A stretch of DNA of 64,000 bases from Pseudoxanthomonas sp. GTDB lineage: Bacteria > Pseudomonadota > Gammaproteobacteria > Xanthomonadales > Xanthomonadaceae. The DNA is taken from assembly GCF_035999195.1 (NCBI RefSeq), contig NZ_DASYGY010000004.1:372001-436000 (forward strand), given 5' to 3'. This document shows positions 18,764 through 28,493 of the stretch, piece by piece. Position 1 is the first letter of the stretch. Each line of letters starts with the position of its first letter. A program made the position numbers and the translations under genes. Under the pieces are notes generated by a model. It did no database searches, was not told where the DNA came from, and worked only from the letters and a program-made list of their open reading frames with translations.

Positions 18764-20020
18764 TCACCCTTCCCACGCCGGCAGTTTCTTCTTCACCGCC
18801 ACGTTCTTCAGCGCGACGTATTTCGGCAGGCCGTCGTTGCCGTAGGGCGGATAGGCTTCGCCGCGGATCAGCGGCTGCAGGTAGGTACGGGCCTTGTCGG
18901 TGATGCCGTAGCCGTCCTTGCGGATGAAGCCCGGCGGGAATTTCTTTTCGTGGTTGGCCACCTTCGACAGCGGCGCGGCCTCGATCTTCCAGCGGAACGG
19001 CGCGTCGGAGGTGCGCACGATCACCGGCATCACCGCGTTCTGTCCCTTCAGCGCGAACTGCACCGCCGCCTTGCCGACCGCCTGCGCCTGTTCCCAGTCG
19101 GTCCTCGACGCGATATGCCGCGCCGAGCGCTGCAGGTAGTCGGGCAGGGTCCAGTGCACTTTCAGGCCAAGCTGGTCCTTCACGCGGCCGGCGAGATAGG
19201 ACGCGACGCCGCCGAGCTGGGTGTGGCCGAACGAATCCTTGCCGCCGCCGGCATCGGCGACGAAACGGCCGTCCGCGTACTGGATGCCCTCGCTGGCGAC
19301 CACCACGCACCAGCCCACGCGCTCCACTGTCTTCTTCACCTGGGCGAGGAAGTCGGTTTCGTCGTACGGGCGCTCGGGGAACAGGATCAGGTGCGGCGCG
19401 TCGTCGCGCGTCTGCCCGGCCAGGCCGGCGGCGGCGGCCAGCCAGCCGGCGTGCCGGCCCATGGCTTCGTAGACGAACACCTTGGTCGAGGTCTCCGCCA
19501 TCGCCGCCACGTCCAGTGCGGCCTCGCGCACGGACACCGCCGTGTACTTGGCGGCCGAACCGAAACCGGGGCAGGTGTCGGTCACGGCCAGGTCGTTGTC
19601 GACCGTCTTCGGCACGCCGATGCAGGTCAGCGGATAGTCGAAGGCCTGCGCCAGCTGCGAGACCTTCCAGGCCGTATCGGCCGAATCGTTGCCGCCGTTG
19701 TAGAGGAAGTAGCGCACGTCGTGCGCCTTCAGCACCGCCAGCAGCCGCTCGTACTTCGCGCGGTCAGCGTCCAGCGACTTCAGCTTGACGCGGCAGCTGC
19801 CGAAGGCGCCGCCCGGCGTGTGGGCGAGGGCGCGGATGGCGGCGGCGGACTCCTTGCTGGTATCGATCAGCTCCTCGCGCAGCGCGCCGAGGATGCCGTT
19901 GCGAGCGGCCAAGACCTTGATTTTCCGGGCCCGCGCCTCGGTGATGACCGCCGAGGCGGAGGCGTTGATGACGGCGGTGACGCCGCCGGACTGCGCATAA
20001 AGTAGGGTGCCAGACACCAT
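18764..20020 (-). CDS. pfp: Pyrophosphate-dependent 6-phosphofructokinase
   Basis: Phosphorylates fructose 6-phosphate with PPi in a reversible step of glycolysis. At 418 aa it has the length of the long-type PPi-PFK. GGNDSADTAWKVSQL holds the Asp that replaces the ATP-enzyme glycine and selects PPi. GVPKTVDNDLAVTDTCPGFGSAAKY contains the catalytic TVDND motif, and AMGRHAGWLAAAAGLA binds fructose 6-phosphate. The ATG at 20020 begins the glycine loop region (LLYAQSGGVTAVIN), so the longer frame upstream is not used. It is divergent from adk. With hppA 2.7 kb away, the cell appears able to use PPi as an energy carrier. Confidence 0.95.
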   Translation of the reverse strand: MVSGTLLYAQSGGVTAVINASASAVITEARARKIKVLAARNGILGALREELIDTSKESAAAIRALAHTPGGAFGSCRVKLKSLDADRAKYERLLAVLKAHDVRYFLYNGGNDSADTAWKVSQLAQAFDYPLTCIGVPKTVDNDLAVTDTCPGFGSAAKYTAVSVREAALDVAAMAETSTKVFVYEAMGRHAGWLAAAAGLAGQTRDDAPHLILFPERPYDETDFLAQVKKTVERVGWCVVVASEGIQYADGRFVADAGGGKDSFGHTQLGGVASYLAGRVKDQLGLKVHWTLPDYLQRSARHIASRTDWEQAQAVGKAAVQFALKGQNAVMPVIVRTSDAPFRWKIEAAPLSKVANHEKKFPPGFIRKDGYGITDKARTYLQPLIRGEAYPPYGNDGLPKYVALKNVAVKKKLPAWEG

Positions 20021-20141
20021 GTCGGGTTCGTTCCGGAGGGTGGGGATGCGGTAAGCTTCACACAGATGACGCGGTGCAGCGCGGCGCCCGGCGCCCGGCG
20101 CGGTCCACCGCCCGCAGGATTCCAGTTTCGGGAGTGACAGC

Positions 20142-20720
20142 ATGCGATTGGTTCTACTGGGCCCACCCGGGTCGGGCAAGGGCACCCAGGCGGCGCGCCT
20201 GAAGGACTACCTGCAGGTACCGCACATCTCCACCGGCGACCTGCTGCGCGCCGAAGTGGCCGCCGGCAGCCCGCTGGGCCTGCAGGCCAAGGAAGTGATG
20301 GCGCGCGGCGAGCTGGTGAGCGACGACATTCTGCTCGGCATGCTGGAAGCCCGCTTCTCCCGCGACGATACGAAGGCCGGCTTCATCCTCGACGGCTACC
20401 CCCGCAACCTGGTGCAGGCCGCCGCGCTGGGCCAGCTGCTGGCCAAGCTGGGGCAGAAGTTCGATTTCGCCGTACAGCTGGACGTGCCCACCGATCTGCT
20501 GGTCGAGCGCATCGCCGGCCGTGCCCAGGCCGAAGGCCGCGCCGACGACAATCCGGAATCGGTGCGCAAGCGCCTGCAGGTCTACACCGACCAGACCGCG
20601 CCGGTTATCGATTTCTACCGCCAGCAGGGCGAACTGACCGTCGTCGACGGCGTCGGTTCGCTGGATGAGGTGTTCACCCGCATCACCGAGGCGCTGGCGC
20701 CGGCCAAGGAAGTGGGCTGA
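20142..20720 (+). CDS. adk: Adenylate kinase
   Basis: Interconverts ATP + AMP and 2 ADP. The P-loop GPPGSGKGTQ is at residues 7-16, the AMP-binding part has HISTGDLLRAEV and GFILDGYPRN, and the LID is short (AQAEGRADDNPESVRKRL), as in the ~190-aa form found in Xanthomonas and relatives. There are 192 aa. GGGAG precedes the ATG. A terminator follows 28 nt after the stop, so it is monocistronic. Confidence 0.97.
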   Translation: MRLVLLGPPGSGKGTQAARLKDYLQVPHISTGDLLRAEVAAGSPLGLQAKEVMARGELVSDDILLGMLEARFSRDDTKAGFILDGYPRNLVQAAALGQLLAKLGQKFDFAVQLDVPTDLLVERIAGRAQAEGRADDNPESVRKRLQVYTDQTAPVIDFYRQQGELTVVDGVGSLDEVFTRITEALAPAKEVG

Positions 20721-20747
20721 GGTCCACACCGCACGACGCGTGATCCG

Positions 20748-20779
20748 GAAGCCCCGCGCATGCGGGGCTTCTGCGTTTT
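20748..20779 (+). terminator. Rho-independent terminator after adk
   Basis: GAAGCCCCGC (20748-20757), a GCAT loop and GCGGGGCTTC (20762-20771) form a perfect 10-bp stem, followed by TGCGTTTT. Confidence 0.9.
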
Positions 20780-20861
20780 GCGGGGGTGTGACTGCGCGCA
20801 TCGCGGTCACGGGGCGACGGCTGCTATGGTCCGGGTCCCGAGAAACCGTCCGGAGTCGCCG

Positions 20862-22571
20862 ATGACGCGCATCGCCTGCCTGCTGCTTGCCTGCCTGCTG
20901 GTTGCGCCGGTCGCGCAGGCCAAGGACTTCCTGCGCACGCAGGGCACGCGGATCGTCGATGCCAGCGGCAAACCGGTGATCCTGCGCGGCATGGGCCTGG
21001 GTGGATGGATGCTGCAGGAAGGCTACATGCTCGACATCGATGGCGTGGGCACGCAGCGCAGCATCCATGCGCGCATCGCCGAGCTGATCGGGCCGGAGAA
21101 GGCGGATGCGTTCTACCAGGCCTGGCGCGACCACCACACCACCAAGGCCGACATCGATGCGATGGCGCGCTGGGGTTTCAACTCCGTGCGCCTGCCGATG
21201 CACTATGCACTGTATACGCTGCCGGTGGAGCAGGAACCGGTCGCTGGTCGCCAGACCTGGGTGGAGGAAGGCTTCCGCCGCACGGACGCGTTGCTGGCGT
21301 GGGCCAAGGCCAACGACCTCTACGTGATCCTCGACCTGCATGCCGCACCGGGCGGGCAGGGCAACGACCACAACATCGCCGATCGCGATCCCGCGACACC
21401 GTCGCTGTGGGACGACCCGCGCCACCAGGACAAGATGGTGGCGCTGTGGAAGACGCTGGCGCAGCGGTACAAGGACGAGCCCTACATCGCCGCCTACGAC
21501 ATCATCAACGAGCCGAACTGGGGTTTCGCCGACAAGGCGGACACCAACGGCTGCAAGGAGACGGGCAATGCGCCGCTGAAGGACCTGCTGGTGCGCACCA
21601 CGCGCGCGATCCGCGAGGTCGACACGCGCCACATCATCGTCATCGAGGGCAACTGCTGGGGCAACAACTACCGCGGCGTGCTCGACGACGGGCCGTGGGA
21701 CGACAACCTGGTCATCAGCTTCCACAAGTACTGGAACGTCACCACCCGCGAGAGCATCGCCGATGCGCTGGCGTTGCGCGACAAGCATCGCATGCCACTT
21801 TGGCTGGGCGAGACCGGCGAGAACTCCAACGACTGGTTCGCGCGTACCGTGGCGCTGGTGGAAGGCGAGGGCATCGGCTGGGCGTGGTGGCCGCTGAAGA
21901 AGATCCGCTACAACAACCCGCTGCAGATCGTGCCCAACGAGGGTTACCGGCAGGTGCTGGCGTACTGGAAGGGCGAGGGACCGAAGCCGTCCGCGGAAGC
22001 AGCAGAAGCCGCGCTGATGCGCTTCGCCACCGAGGACGTGCGCTACGAAAACAACGTGCAGCATCCGGACGTGATCGATGCGCTGTTCCGCGCACCGCAC
22101 TCGGACCGGTCGGTGCCGTTCAAGCCGCATGTGATCGGCGAGGCGGGCGGCGCCATCGCGGCGGTCGACTTCGACATGGGACGTAACGGCGTGGCCTACC
22201 ACGACCTGACGCCTGCCAACCACCACATCTCCGACGGCGGCGAGCGCGTGGTATGGAATCCCGCCATGGCCTACCGCAACGACGGCGTCGACCTGGGCAC
22301 GGACGCCGAAGGTCGCTTGCACGTCGCCGGCCTGCAGCGCGACGAATGGCTCAAGTACACCTTCGATGCCGGCGCCGGCGGCACCTATCGCCTCGTTCTG
22401 GAGGGTCGCGGCGAGGGTCGCGTCTCGCTGGTGCTCAACGGCGTGCCGGTAAAGGCGGTGGACCGGACACGCGGATTCCACGGCCTGGTGCTGGCCCCGG
22501 GCCGCAACACGCTGATCGTCAGGGGCGAGGACGCCCCGGTCGACCTGGCGACGCTGCGCTTCTCGCGCTGA
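20862..22571 (+). CDS. Secreted glycoside hydrolase family 5 enzyme with C-terminal carbohydrate-binding domain
   Basis: An exported beta-glycanase of 569 aa. Signal peptide MTRIACLLLACLLVAPVAQA, then a GH5 barrel: RGMGLGGWMLQEGYML, RWGFNSVRLPMHY, VILDLHAAPGGQG, YDIINEPNWGF with the acid/base Glu217, and LWLGETGENS with the nucleophile Glu317. After about residue 400 comes a beta-rich module (VVWNPAMAYRNDGVDLG, EWLKYTFDAGAGGTYRLVLEG) like the CBM6/35 family, which holds glycans. The substrate (cellulose, mannan or other beta-glucan) cannot be told. An ATG at 20862 follows CGGAG and begins the signal peptide, so the longer upstream frame is not used. Confidence 0.92.
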   Translation: MTRIACLLLACLLVAPVAQAKDFLRTQGTRIVDASGKPVILRGMGLGGWMLQEGYMLDIDGVGTQRSIHARIAELIGPEKADAFYQAWRDHHTTKADIDAMARWGFNSVRLPMHYALYTLPVEQEPVAGRQTWVEEGFRRTDALLAWAKANDLYVILDLHAAPGGQGNDHNIADRDPATPSLWDDPRHQDKMVALWKTLAQRYKDEPYIAAYDIINEPNWGFADKADTNGCKETGNAPLKDLLVRTTRAIREVDTRHIIVIEGNCWGNNYRGVLDDGPWDDNLVISFHKYWNVTTRESIADALALRDKHRMPLWLGETGENSNDWFARTVALVEGEGIGWAWWPLKKIRYNNPLQIVPNEGYRQVLAYWKGEGPKPSAEAAEAALMRFATEDVRYENNVQHPDVIDALFRAPHSDRSVPFKPHVIGEAGGAIAAVDFDMGRNGVAYHDLTPANHHISDGGERVVWNPAMAYRNDGVDLGTDAEGRLHVAGLQRDEWLKYTFDAGAGGTYRLVLEGRGEGRVSLVLNGVPVKAVDRTRGFHGLVLAPGRNTLIVRGEDAPVDLATLRFSR

Positions 22572-22645
22572 ACCGGCGCCGCCTCGCGCGTGCCGAACCC
22601 CGCCCGCTCGGCTAAAGTCTGCGCAGTTTCCACGGAAGTCCCGTC

Positions 22646-24013
22646 TTGAAGATCCACATCCTCGGCATCGCCGGCACCTTCATGGGCGGCGTGGCCGCGC
22701 TGGCGCGCGAACTCGGCCACACCGTCGAAGGCAGCGACCAGGCCATCTACCCGCCCATGTCGACCCAGCTTGAGACGCTCGGCATCGCGCTGGCGCAGGG
22801 CTACCAGCCGCAGAACATCGCGCCGGACTGCGACGAGATCGTCATCGGCAACGCGCTGTCGCGTGGCAACCCGGCGGTCGAGGCGGTGCTGGACCAGGGG
22901 CGCCGCTATATCTCCGGCGCGCAGTGGCTGTCCGAGCGCGTGTTGCCCGGCCGCGACACGCTGGCCGTCGCCGGCACGCACGGCAAGACCACCACCACGA
23001 CCATCCTCACCTACCTGCTGGACGCGGCGGGCCGCTCGCCCGGTTTCCTGATCGGGGGCGTGGCCGAGGATTTCGGCGCGTCCGCGCGCATCGGCGGCGG
23101 ACGCGAGTTCGTCGTCGAGGCGGACGAGTACGACACCGCCTTCTTCGACAAGCGCAGCAAGTTCGTCCATTACCGCCCGCTGGTCGCCATCCTCAACAAC
23201 CTGGAATACGACCACGCCGACATCTTCCCCGACGTGGCCGCGATCCAGCGCCAGTTCCACCACCTGGTGCGCACCGTGCCGCGCCGCGGACGCCTGATCG
23301 TCAACGGCGAGGACGCGCGCCTGGCCGAGGTGCTGGCGATGGGCTGCTGGACGCCGGTCGAGCGCTTCGGCTTCGACGCCTCGCTGGAGTGGAGCGCGCG
23401 CCTGATCCGCGAGGACGGCAGTGCGTTCGCGGTACGGCACAACGGCACGGAGATCGGCGAAGTGCACTGGCCGATGCTCGGTCGCCACAACGTGCTCAAC
23501 GGTCTGGCGGCGCTGGCCGCGTGCCATGCGGTGGGCGTCGATATCGCCACGGTGCTGCCGTCGCTGGCCGCGTTCCGCAGCGTCAAGCGGCGGCTGGAAG
23601 TGATCGGCCAGCACGACGGCATCACCGTCTACGACGACTTCGCCCACCATCCCACCGCGATCCACACCACGCTCGAAGGCCTGCGCGCGCGCGTCGGCGC
23701 GGCGCGCATCCTGGTGGCGATGGAGCCGCGCAGCAATTCGATGCGCTCCGGTGCCCACGCCGAGGCGCTGGCGCCGTCGCTCGACATCGCGGACGCGGTG
23801 GTCTTCCTCCATCGTCCGGAGCTGGCCTGGGATGCCGGCAGGATCGTCGCTGCCATCCGCGGCGATGCGCGCACCGTGCCGGATGTCGATGCCCTGGTCG
23901 CTGCATTGAAGGCGCAGGCGCGGCCGGGCGACCACGTGGTGTTCATGTCGAACGGCGGTTTCGATGGCGCGCCGCGGCGGTTCCTGATGGCGCTGTCGGC
24001 GACTCGCGCCTGA
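22646..24013 (+). CDS. mpl: UDP-MurNAc:L-Ala-gamma-D-Glu-meso-DAP ligase
   Basis: Recycles the wall tripeptide by joining it to UDP-MurNAc. The 455 residues follow the Mur ligase plan: Rossmann start MKIHILGIAGTFMGGVAALA with the FMGG form that sets Mpl apart from MurC, ATP loop VAGTHGKTTTTTIL near residues 109-122, EADEYDTAFFDKRSKF, then the conserved NNLEYDHADIFPD, and ending with VYDDFAHHPTAI and MEPRSNSMRSG. It lies 75 nt after the GH5 gene on the same strand; it has its own promoter-like spacing. The call is firm. Confidence 0.96.
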   Translation: MKIHILGIAGTFMGGVAALARELGHTVEGSDQAIYPPMSTQLETLGIALAQGYQPQNIAPDCDEIVIGNALSRGNPAVEAVLDQGRRYISGAQWLSERVLPGRDTLAVAGTHGKTTTTTILTYLLDAAGRSPGFLIGGVAEDFGASARIGGGREFVVEADEYDTAFFDKRSKFVHYRPLVAILNNLEYDHADIFPDVAAIQRQFHHLVRTVPRRGRLIVNGEDARLAEVLAMGCWTPVERFGFDASLEWSARLIREDGSAFAVRHNGTEIGEVHWPMLGRHNVLNGLAALAACHAVGVDIATVLPSLAAFRSVKRRLEVIGQHDGITVYDDFAHHPTAIHTTLEGLRARVGAARILVAMEPRSNSMRSGAHAEALAPSLDIADAVVFLHRPELAWDAGRIVAAIRGDARTVPDVDALVAALKAQARPGDHVVFMSNGGFDGAPRRFLMALSATRA

Positions 24014-24252
24014 CCGCGCGCTCGCGCGGGACGGTGCGGCGGCGCAGCATCGATGACACTGCAGAGGTGGGCGTCGTACGGTCAAGACGGAATGCAGGGC
24101 GCGTCGCGGCGCGGCTTTCCGGACGAAGCGTGATCTGACAATCGCGTGGCCGCTCCTGCGGCGGGTGACGTGGGCCGCGGGCGTCCGTGGAGAGACCTAG
24201 AGTGATCGGGCACGGGGGACACCGTGCTTCCAACCACACTAGGAGGTATTCC

Positions 24253-25638
24253 ATGCAGCAGATTGCCCGCGCCATCGGGGTGGCGCTCGGTATGTTCGGT
24301 TATGCCGGCGGCGCCTGTGCGGCGACTTATGTCGTGACCGCCAACTCGAACAGTTTCGACCATCAGCTCTCGCGCAAGGTGGAGGCGGCCGGTGGTCGCA
24401 TCGTGGCGACGCTACCGCAGATCGGCGTGGCCATCGTCGAGTCGGACAACCCGGCCTTCGCGACCGTTGCCGGCCGCATTCCGGCCGTACGCTCGGCCGT
24501 GCCGGACGTGGCGATCGCGTTCGACCTGCCCGTGGCGGCCGACCAGGTCACCGCCGACTACGCCAACCCGCCCGCCTCCGGCGACAACGACAGCTTCTTC
24601 GACTTCCAGTGGGGCCACGCGGCCATCGATGCCGCCGGTGCATGGAATGCCGGCTATCGCGGGCGTGGCGCCACGGTCGCGGTGCTCGACTCCGGCGTGT
24701 ACTGCGCGCATGTCGACATCGCGCCCAATCTCAACGCCGCCAAGTCCGCCTCCTTCATCGCCGGGCAGACCCACTGCAACACCAGCGGCAGCACCCACGG
24801 TACGCACGTGATGGGCACCATCGGTGCGGCGGACAACGGCATCGGCACGATAGGCGTGGCGCCGGAGGCGGAGCTGATCGCGGTGAAGGTGCTGGATCCG
24901 GCGACCGGCAGCGGGTCCTTTTCCGCCATCATCCAGGGCATCGTGCATGCGGCCGATGTCGGCGCCGACGTCATCAACATGAGCCTGGGCGTCAATGGCG
25001 GCCTGCAGGTCGGCGGCAACGAGGTGGCCGAACTGGTCAACGCCGCCGCGCGCGCCGTGCGCTATGCCAACAGGCAGAACGCCACCGTGGTGGCCTCCGC
25101 CGGCAACGATGGCCGCGATCTGGACAAGGACAGCGGCCGCGTCTGCGACACCGACGGCACGTGCACGACGGTGAACCTGCGTTCGTTCCCGGGCCAGCTG
25201 CCCGGCGTCATCACGGTCAGCGCGCTCGGTCCGATCGCGTGGCAGAAGGACACCGCCGGTGCCGACTTCGACATCCGCGCCAGCTACAGCAACTACGGTC
25301 AGTCGGCGATCCATTTCGGCGCGCCGGGTGGCAACTACGACTATCCGGGAACCGAGAACTGCACGTTCAAGGGCATCGCCCGCCCGTGCTGGGTCTGGGA
25401 CATGGTGTTCAGCACCACCTCCGGCACCACCGGCTACGGCTGGTCCGCCGGCACCAGCATGGCGGCGCCGCATGTCGCCGGCGTGGCGGCGCTCATCATC
25501 GGCAAGCATGGCGGCGAACTGTCGCCTGCGGCGGTGGAGCGCATGCTGCGCGCGTCGGCGGACGACCTGGGGAAGCCGGGCAACGACGAGACCTTCGGCG
25601 CCGGGCGCGTCAATGCGCGTCGTGCGGTAGCCCAGTAA
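24253..25638 (+). CDS. Secreted subtilisin-like serine protease (S8)
   Basis: An exported protease of 461 aa made as a precursor. The signal peptide (IGVALGMFGYAGGACA) is followed by an I9-like propeptide (YVVTANSNSFDHQLSRKVEAAGG, about residues 25-95). The S8 domain holds the catalytic triad: Asp146 in VAVLDSGVY, His182 in STHGTHVMG and Ser402 in GTSMAAPHVAG, with the oxyanion Asn in ASAGNDG. Six or more cysteines in the mature part suggest disulfides, as in extracellular proteases of this family. AGGAGG lies 7 nt before the ATG, fixing the start. It has no autotransporter or PKD part. Confidence 0.94.
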   Translation: MQQIARAIGVALGMFGYAGGACAATYVVTANSNSFDHQLSRKVEAAGGRIVATLPQIGVAIVESDNPAFATVAGRIPAVRSAVPDVAIAFDLPVAADQVTADYANPPASGDNDSFFDFQWGHAAIDAAGAWNAGYRGRGATVAVLDSGVYCAHVDIAPNLNAAKSASFIAGQTHCNTSGSTHGTHVMGTIGAADNGIGTIGVAPEAELIAVKVLDPATGSGSFSAIIQGIVHAADVGADVINMSLGVNGGLQVGGNEVAELVNAAARAVRYANRQNATVVASAGNDGRDLDKDSGRVCDTDGTCTTVNLRSFPGQLPGVITVSALGPIAWQKDTAGADFDIRASYSNYGQSAIHFGAPGGNYDYPGTENCTFKGIARPCWVWDMVFSTTSGTTGYGWSAGTSMAAPHVAGVAALIIGKHGGELSPAAVERMLRASADDLGKPGNDETFGAGRVNARRAVAQ

Positions 25639-25739
25639 GCCGCTGGCGTTCGCTTCCGCAGACCGACGGCCACGTCCGACATGGCGTGGCCGTCGTCGTC
25701 GGCTTCCCGCTCCCGAAAGCCGGTCGGTACACTGCGCGC

Positions 25740-26318
25740 ATGACCTCGGCCGAATCGCTTCCGCTGTTTCCCCTGCACAAGGTGCTGCTGCCCGGTGCCG
25801 CGATGGACCTGCGCATCTTCGAGCGGCGCTATCTCGATCTGGTGCGCGATTGCGGGCGGTCGGGTACCGGTTTCGGTGTCTGCCTGATCCTCGAGGGCAG
25901 CGAAGCCGGCGCGCCCGCCACGCCGGCGGCCTATGGGGTCGAGGCGAAGATCGAGAACTTCGACCTGGGCGAGGACGGTCTGCTGTCGCTGCGCGTGCGC
26001 GGGCATCGCCGTTTCCACGTGGTGCGTACGCGCGTGCGCGACAACGGACTGGTCATGGCCGACGTGGAATGGCTGCATTCGGACGAGGATCTCGAGATCC
26101 TGCCGGAGCATGCGCTGCTGGGCACGTTGCTGCAGACGATGATGGAGAAGGTGGGCACCGACATCAGCAAGCTGCCTGCCCGCGTGTTCGAGCATGCGGG
26201 ATGGGTCGGCTGGCGGCTGGCGCAGGTGCTGCCCATCACGTCATTGCAGCGCGTGTCGCTGCTGCAGGAGAACGACGTCAACGCACGCCTGCAGCGCCTG
26301 CTGGAATGGATCGACTGA
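25740..26318 (+). CDS. Lon N-terminal (substrate-binding) domain protein
   Basis: A 192-aa cytoplasmic protein that consists only of the Lon N-terminal domain without ATPase or protease. The LON pattern is clear: LPLFPLHKVLLPGAAMDLRIFERRYLDLV at the start, FGVCLILEG, GLLSLRVRGHRRF in the middle, and the helical end with WVGWRLAQVLPI and LQRVSLLQENDVNARLQRLLEW. Stand-alone LON proteins are common in bacteria but their role is not settled; peptide binding is the usual guess. ATG 25740 is 102 nt after the protease gene. Confidence 0.93.
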   Translation: MTSAESLPLFPLHKVLLPGAAMDLRIFERRYLDLVRDCGRSGTGFGVCLILEGSEAGAPATPAAYGVEAKIENFDLGEDGLLSLRVRGHRRFHVVRTRVRDNGLVMADVEWLHSDEDLEILPEHALLGTLLQTMMEKVGTDISKLPARVFEHAGWVGWRLAQVLPITSLQRVSLLQENDVNARLQRLLEWID

Positions 26319-26327
26319 CGCCATGCT

Positions 26328-26405
26328 GTAGCGCCCCGCTTGCTCGGCTGCGTCGTCTCGGAGGCTCGGTTCGCCTAACGGCAAGCGGAGCAAGCTCCGC
26401 TCTAC
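26328..26405. repeat. Paired palindromic repeat (GTAGAGCGGAGCTTGCTC family)
   Basis: Arms of 22 nt at 26328-26349 and 26384-26405 match with four mismatches around a GCTTGCTC core. The right arm is itself almost palindromic (AGCGGAGCAAGCTCCGCT). It lies between two convergent genes and may end both transcripts. Confidence 0.75.
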
Positions 26406-26421
26406 GTTCTCTTCGGAAGGT

Positions 26422-28431
26422 TCAGGGTGGCGGGATCTGCTCGCCGCCCGTACGCAGGCGTAGCACCGGCAATCCGGAATCCGGATGCGGCGCGATGGCG
26501 TGGTCGAGCTCCGACGTGGCCTGCGTCACTGCCTCCAGCGCCGTGCGTGCTTCGCGCAGCGGCCGCCACAGGCGGATCAGGTTGAACGCGCGCTGTTGCT
26601 GCAGCACCTGCGCGCTGCCGATCCACAACGGCACGTCGCCGGGCTGCAGGCGCGTGTCGGCCGGCCACAGGCGCAGCACGTAGATCTCGCCGGGCTGGTC
26701 GCCGTCGCGCAGCATCAGCAGGCTCTCCGCGCGTGTGTCGAGCGTGGCGGGCAGCACCGGCTGCTCGTCGTCCGACAGGTCGATGTCCAGCAGGTTCAGC
26801 GTTTCCTCCCACCCGGCCTGCGGCTGTTCGCGCCAGCCCGCGCCCACCAGCGTCGCCTTCAACGGCGCCAGCGGACCGGCGACCTGCACGTCCAGCGGCC
26901 AGCGTTGTTCGTCGTCGAATTCGTTGCGGCGGCCCGGCAGCGACTGCCAGTCCGCGTCCCACCACGCCTGCAGGGCGACGCTGCGTTCGATCACCGGAGC
27001 CTGGAACTGCGCCAGCATGTGCTCGACGTTGCGCGGCGCATGCCACAGTCCCGCCAGCACGAAGCTGCCGTAGAACAGCCACGCGATCGGCTTGATCCAG
27101 AACGAGCGCACCATGCGGCGGCGGTACGCGATGCCCAGCACCAGCAGCCAGACCAGGCCGAACAGCATGCCGCCGATGATGTCGCTGAGCCAGTGCGCGC
27201 CCAGGTAGATGCGGGCGAAGCCGATCAACGCCACCACGATGCCCGATACCAGGTACGGCCAGACCCGCGTGCGGCCCGGCAGTTCGCGCGCGATCAGCAC
27301 GGCGAAGAAGCCGAAGGTGATGGTCGACATCGTCACCGCGATGGACGGGAAGCCGAAGCCGCTGCTGACGCTCGGCGGCTTGGGGATGTCCACCGAGGCG
27401 CCCAGCCAGGCCGTCAGCGCCAGGCCGAAGGCGATCGCCGCCAGCCAGTGCGCGGCCGCCATCCAGCGCCTGCGCCAGCTCAGGTAACCGAGCACGAGCA
27501 GCGAAGCCGGCGCCAGTACCTGCTCGTCGCCGAGCGAAGCCAGCGCCGCCAGCGGATAGTCCGCCAGCGGATTGCGCAGCGCGCGCATCAGTTCGTACAC
27601 CCACAGGTCGACCGCCAGCGGTTCGCCGTGGCCGATCACGATGATGAGGAAGGCGAACCAGATCCAGACGATGGCCAGCAGCAGGATGGCCAGCAGCGCC
27701 AGCGGCACCGATTCGCGCCGCGCCGGCTCGAACACCGCGGCCGTGTAGCGGCCCAGCACCGGATGCGCATGCGACCACGCCAGCGCACGCGCCAGCAGCG
27801 CATCGGCGTGCGCGGCGAACCAGCGGTAGGTGTACAGGACCAGGGCCCAGGCCAGCGCGATGACGGCCACCAGCAGCCCCAGCACCAGCGCCAGCCGGCC
27901 GGCGACGGCGGCCACGGCATCGTAGGCGTGGCCCAGCACCCAGCCGGGCAGCAGGAACGCCGCCGCCCACGCGACGCATGCGGCCGCACTGGCCACCCCG
28001 TACCGCCGCAGCGGCATGCGCGAGATGCCGGCGACGGCGGGCACGAACGGGCGGATCGGGCCGACGAAGCGGGCGACGAAGATGCTCTTCCACGCATTGC
28101 GGCGGAACAGCAGTTCGCCGCGGTCCAGCAGTTGCGGATACTTGCGGAACGGCCAGACGGTGCGCAGCTGCTGGCCCCAGCGATGGCCGACCCAGTAGCT
28201 GGTCGCATCGCCGATCAGCGCACCCAGGGTGGCGCAGACGACGGCATAGGGTCCGGAGATTTCGCCCAGCCCGATCAGCACGCCGACGGCGAACAGCAGC
28301 GGCAGCGCCGGCACGATCGCGCCGATGATGATCACCGCATCGCAGAACGCGATGGCGAAGATCACCAGCCCTGCGGCCACGGGATGCGCGCTGATCCAGG
28401 CCAGCAGGTTGTCGAACCAGGAGGCTTCCAT
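26422..28431 (-). CDS. DedA / PAP2 phosphatase / LssY C-terminal fusion membrane protein
   Basis: A 669-aa inner membrane protein of three parts. Residues 1-200 are DedA-like: a start with AFCDAVIIIGAIVPALPLLFAVGVL, then SYWVGHRWG, and FRRNAWKSIFVARFVGPIRPFVPAVAG with the conserved arginines. Residues 240-450 are a PAP2 phosphatase, with PSVSSGFGFPSIAVTM as motif 2 and YLGAHWLSDIIGGMLFG as motif 3. Residues 480-669 are soluble and end in a LssY C-terminal-like domain (WREQPQAGWEETLNLL, VLRLWPADTRL). DedA proteins act in undecaprenyl-phosphate recycling and PAP2 enzymes in dephosphorylating its diphosphate, so the fusion may couple both steps; this is inference. In motif 2, the His of PSGH is replaced by Ser-Ile in PSIA, which may reduce catalysis. 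Confidence 0.9.
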   Translation of the reverse strand: MEASWFDNLLAWISAHPVAAGLVIFAIAFCDAVIIIGAIVPALPLLFAVGVLIGLGEISGPYAVVCATLGALIGDATSYWVGHRWGQQLRTVWPFRKYPQLLDRGELLFRRNAWKSIFVARFVGPIRPFVPAVAGISRMPLRRYGVASAAACVAWAAAFLLPGWVLGHAYDAVAAVAGRLALVLGLLVAVIALAWALVLYTYRWFAAHADALLARALAWSHAHPVLGRYTAAVFEPARRESVPLALLAILLLAIVWIWFAFLIIVIGHGEPLAVDLWVYELMRALRNPLADYPLAALASLGDEQVLAPASLLVLGYLSWRRRWMAAAHWLAAIAFGLALTAWLGASVDIPKPPSVSSGFGFPSIAVTMSTITFGFFAVLIARELPGRTRVWPYLVSGIVVALIGFARIYLGAHWLSDIIGGMLFGLVWLLVLGIAYRRRMVRSFWIKPIAWLFYGSFVLAGLWHAPRNVEHMLAQFQAPVIERSVALQAWWDADWQSLPGRRNEFDDEQRWPLDVQVAGPLAPLKATLVGAGWREQPQAGWEETLNLLDIDLSDDEQPVLPATLDTRAESLLMLRDGDQPGEIYVLRLWPADTRLQPGDVPLWIGSAQVLQQQRAFNLIRLWRPLREARTALEAVTQATSELDHAIAPHPDSGLPVLRLRTGGEQIPPP

Positions 28432-28493
28432 CGGCGGATTATAGGCGGCGCCACATGACCCGCGTCTGCGACCTATGGACGTAGAATGACGGG

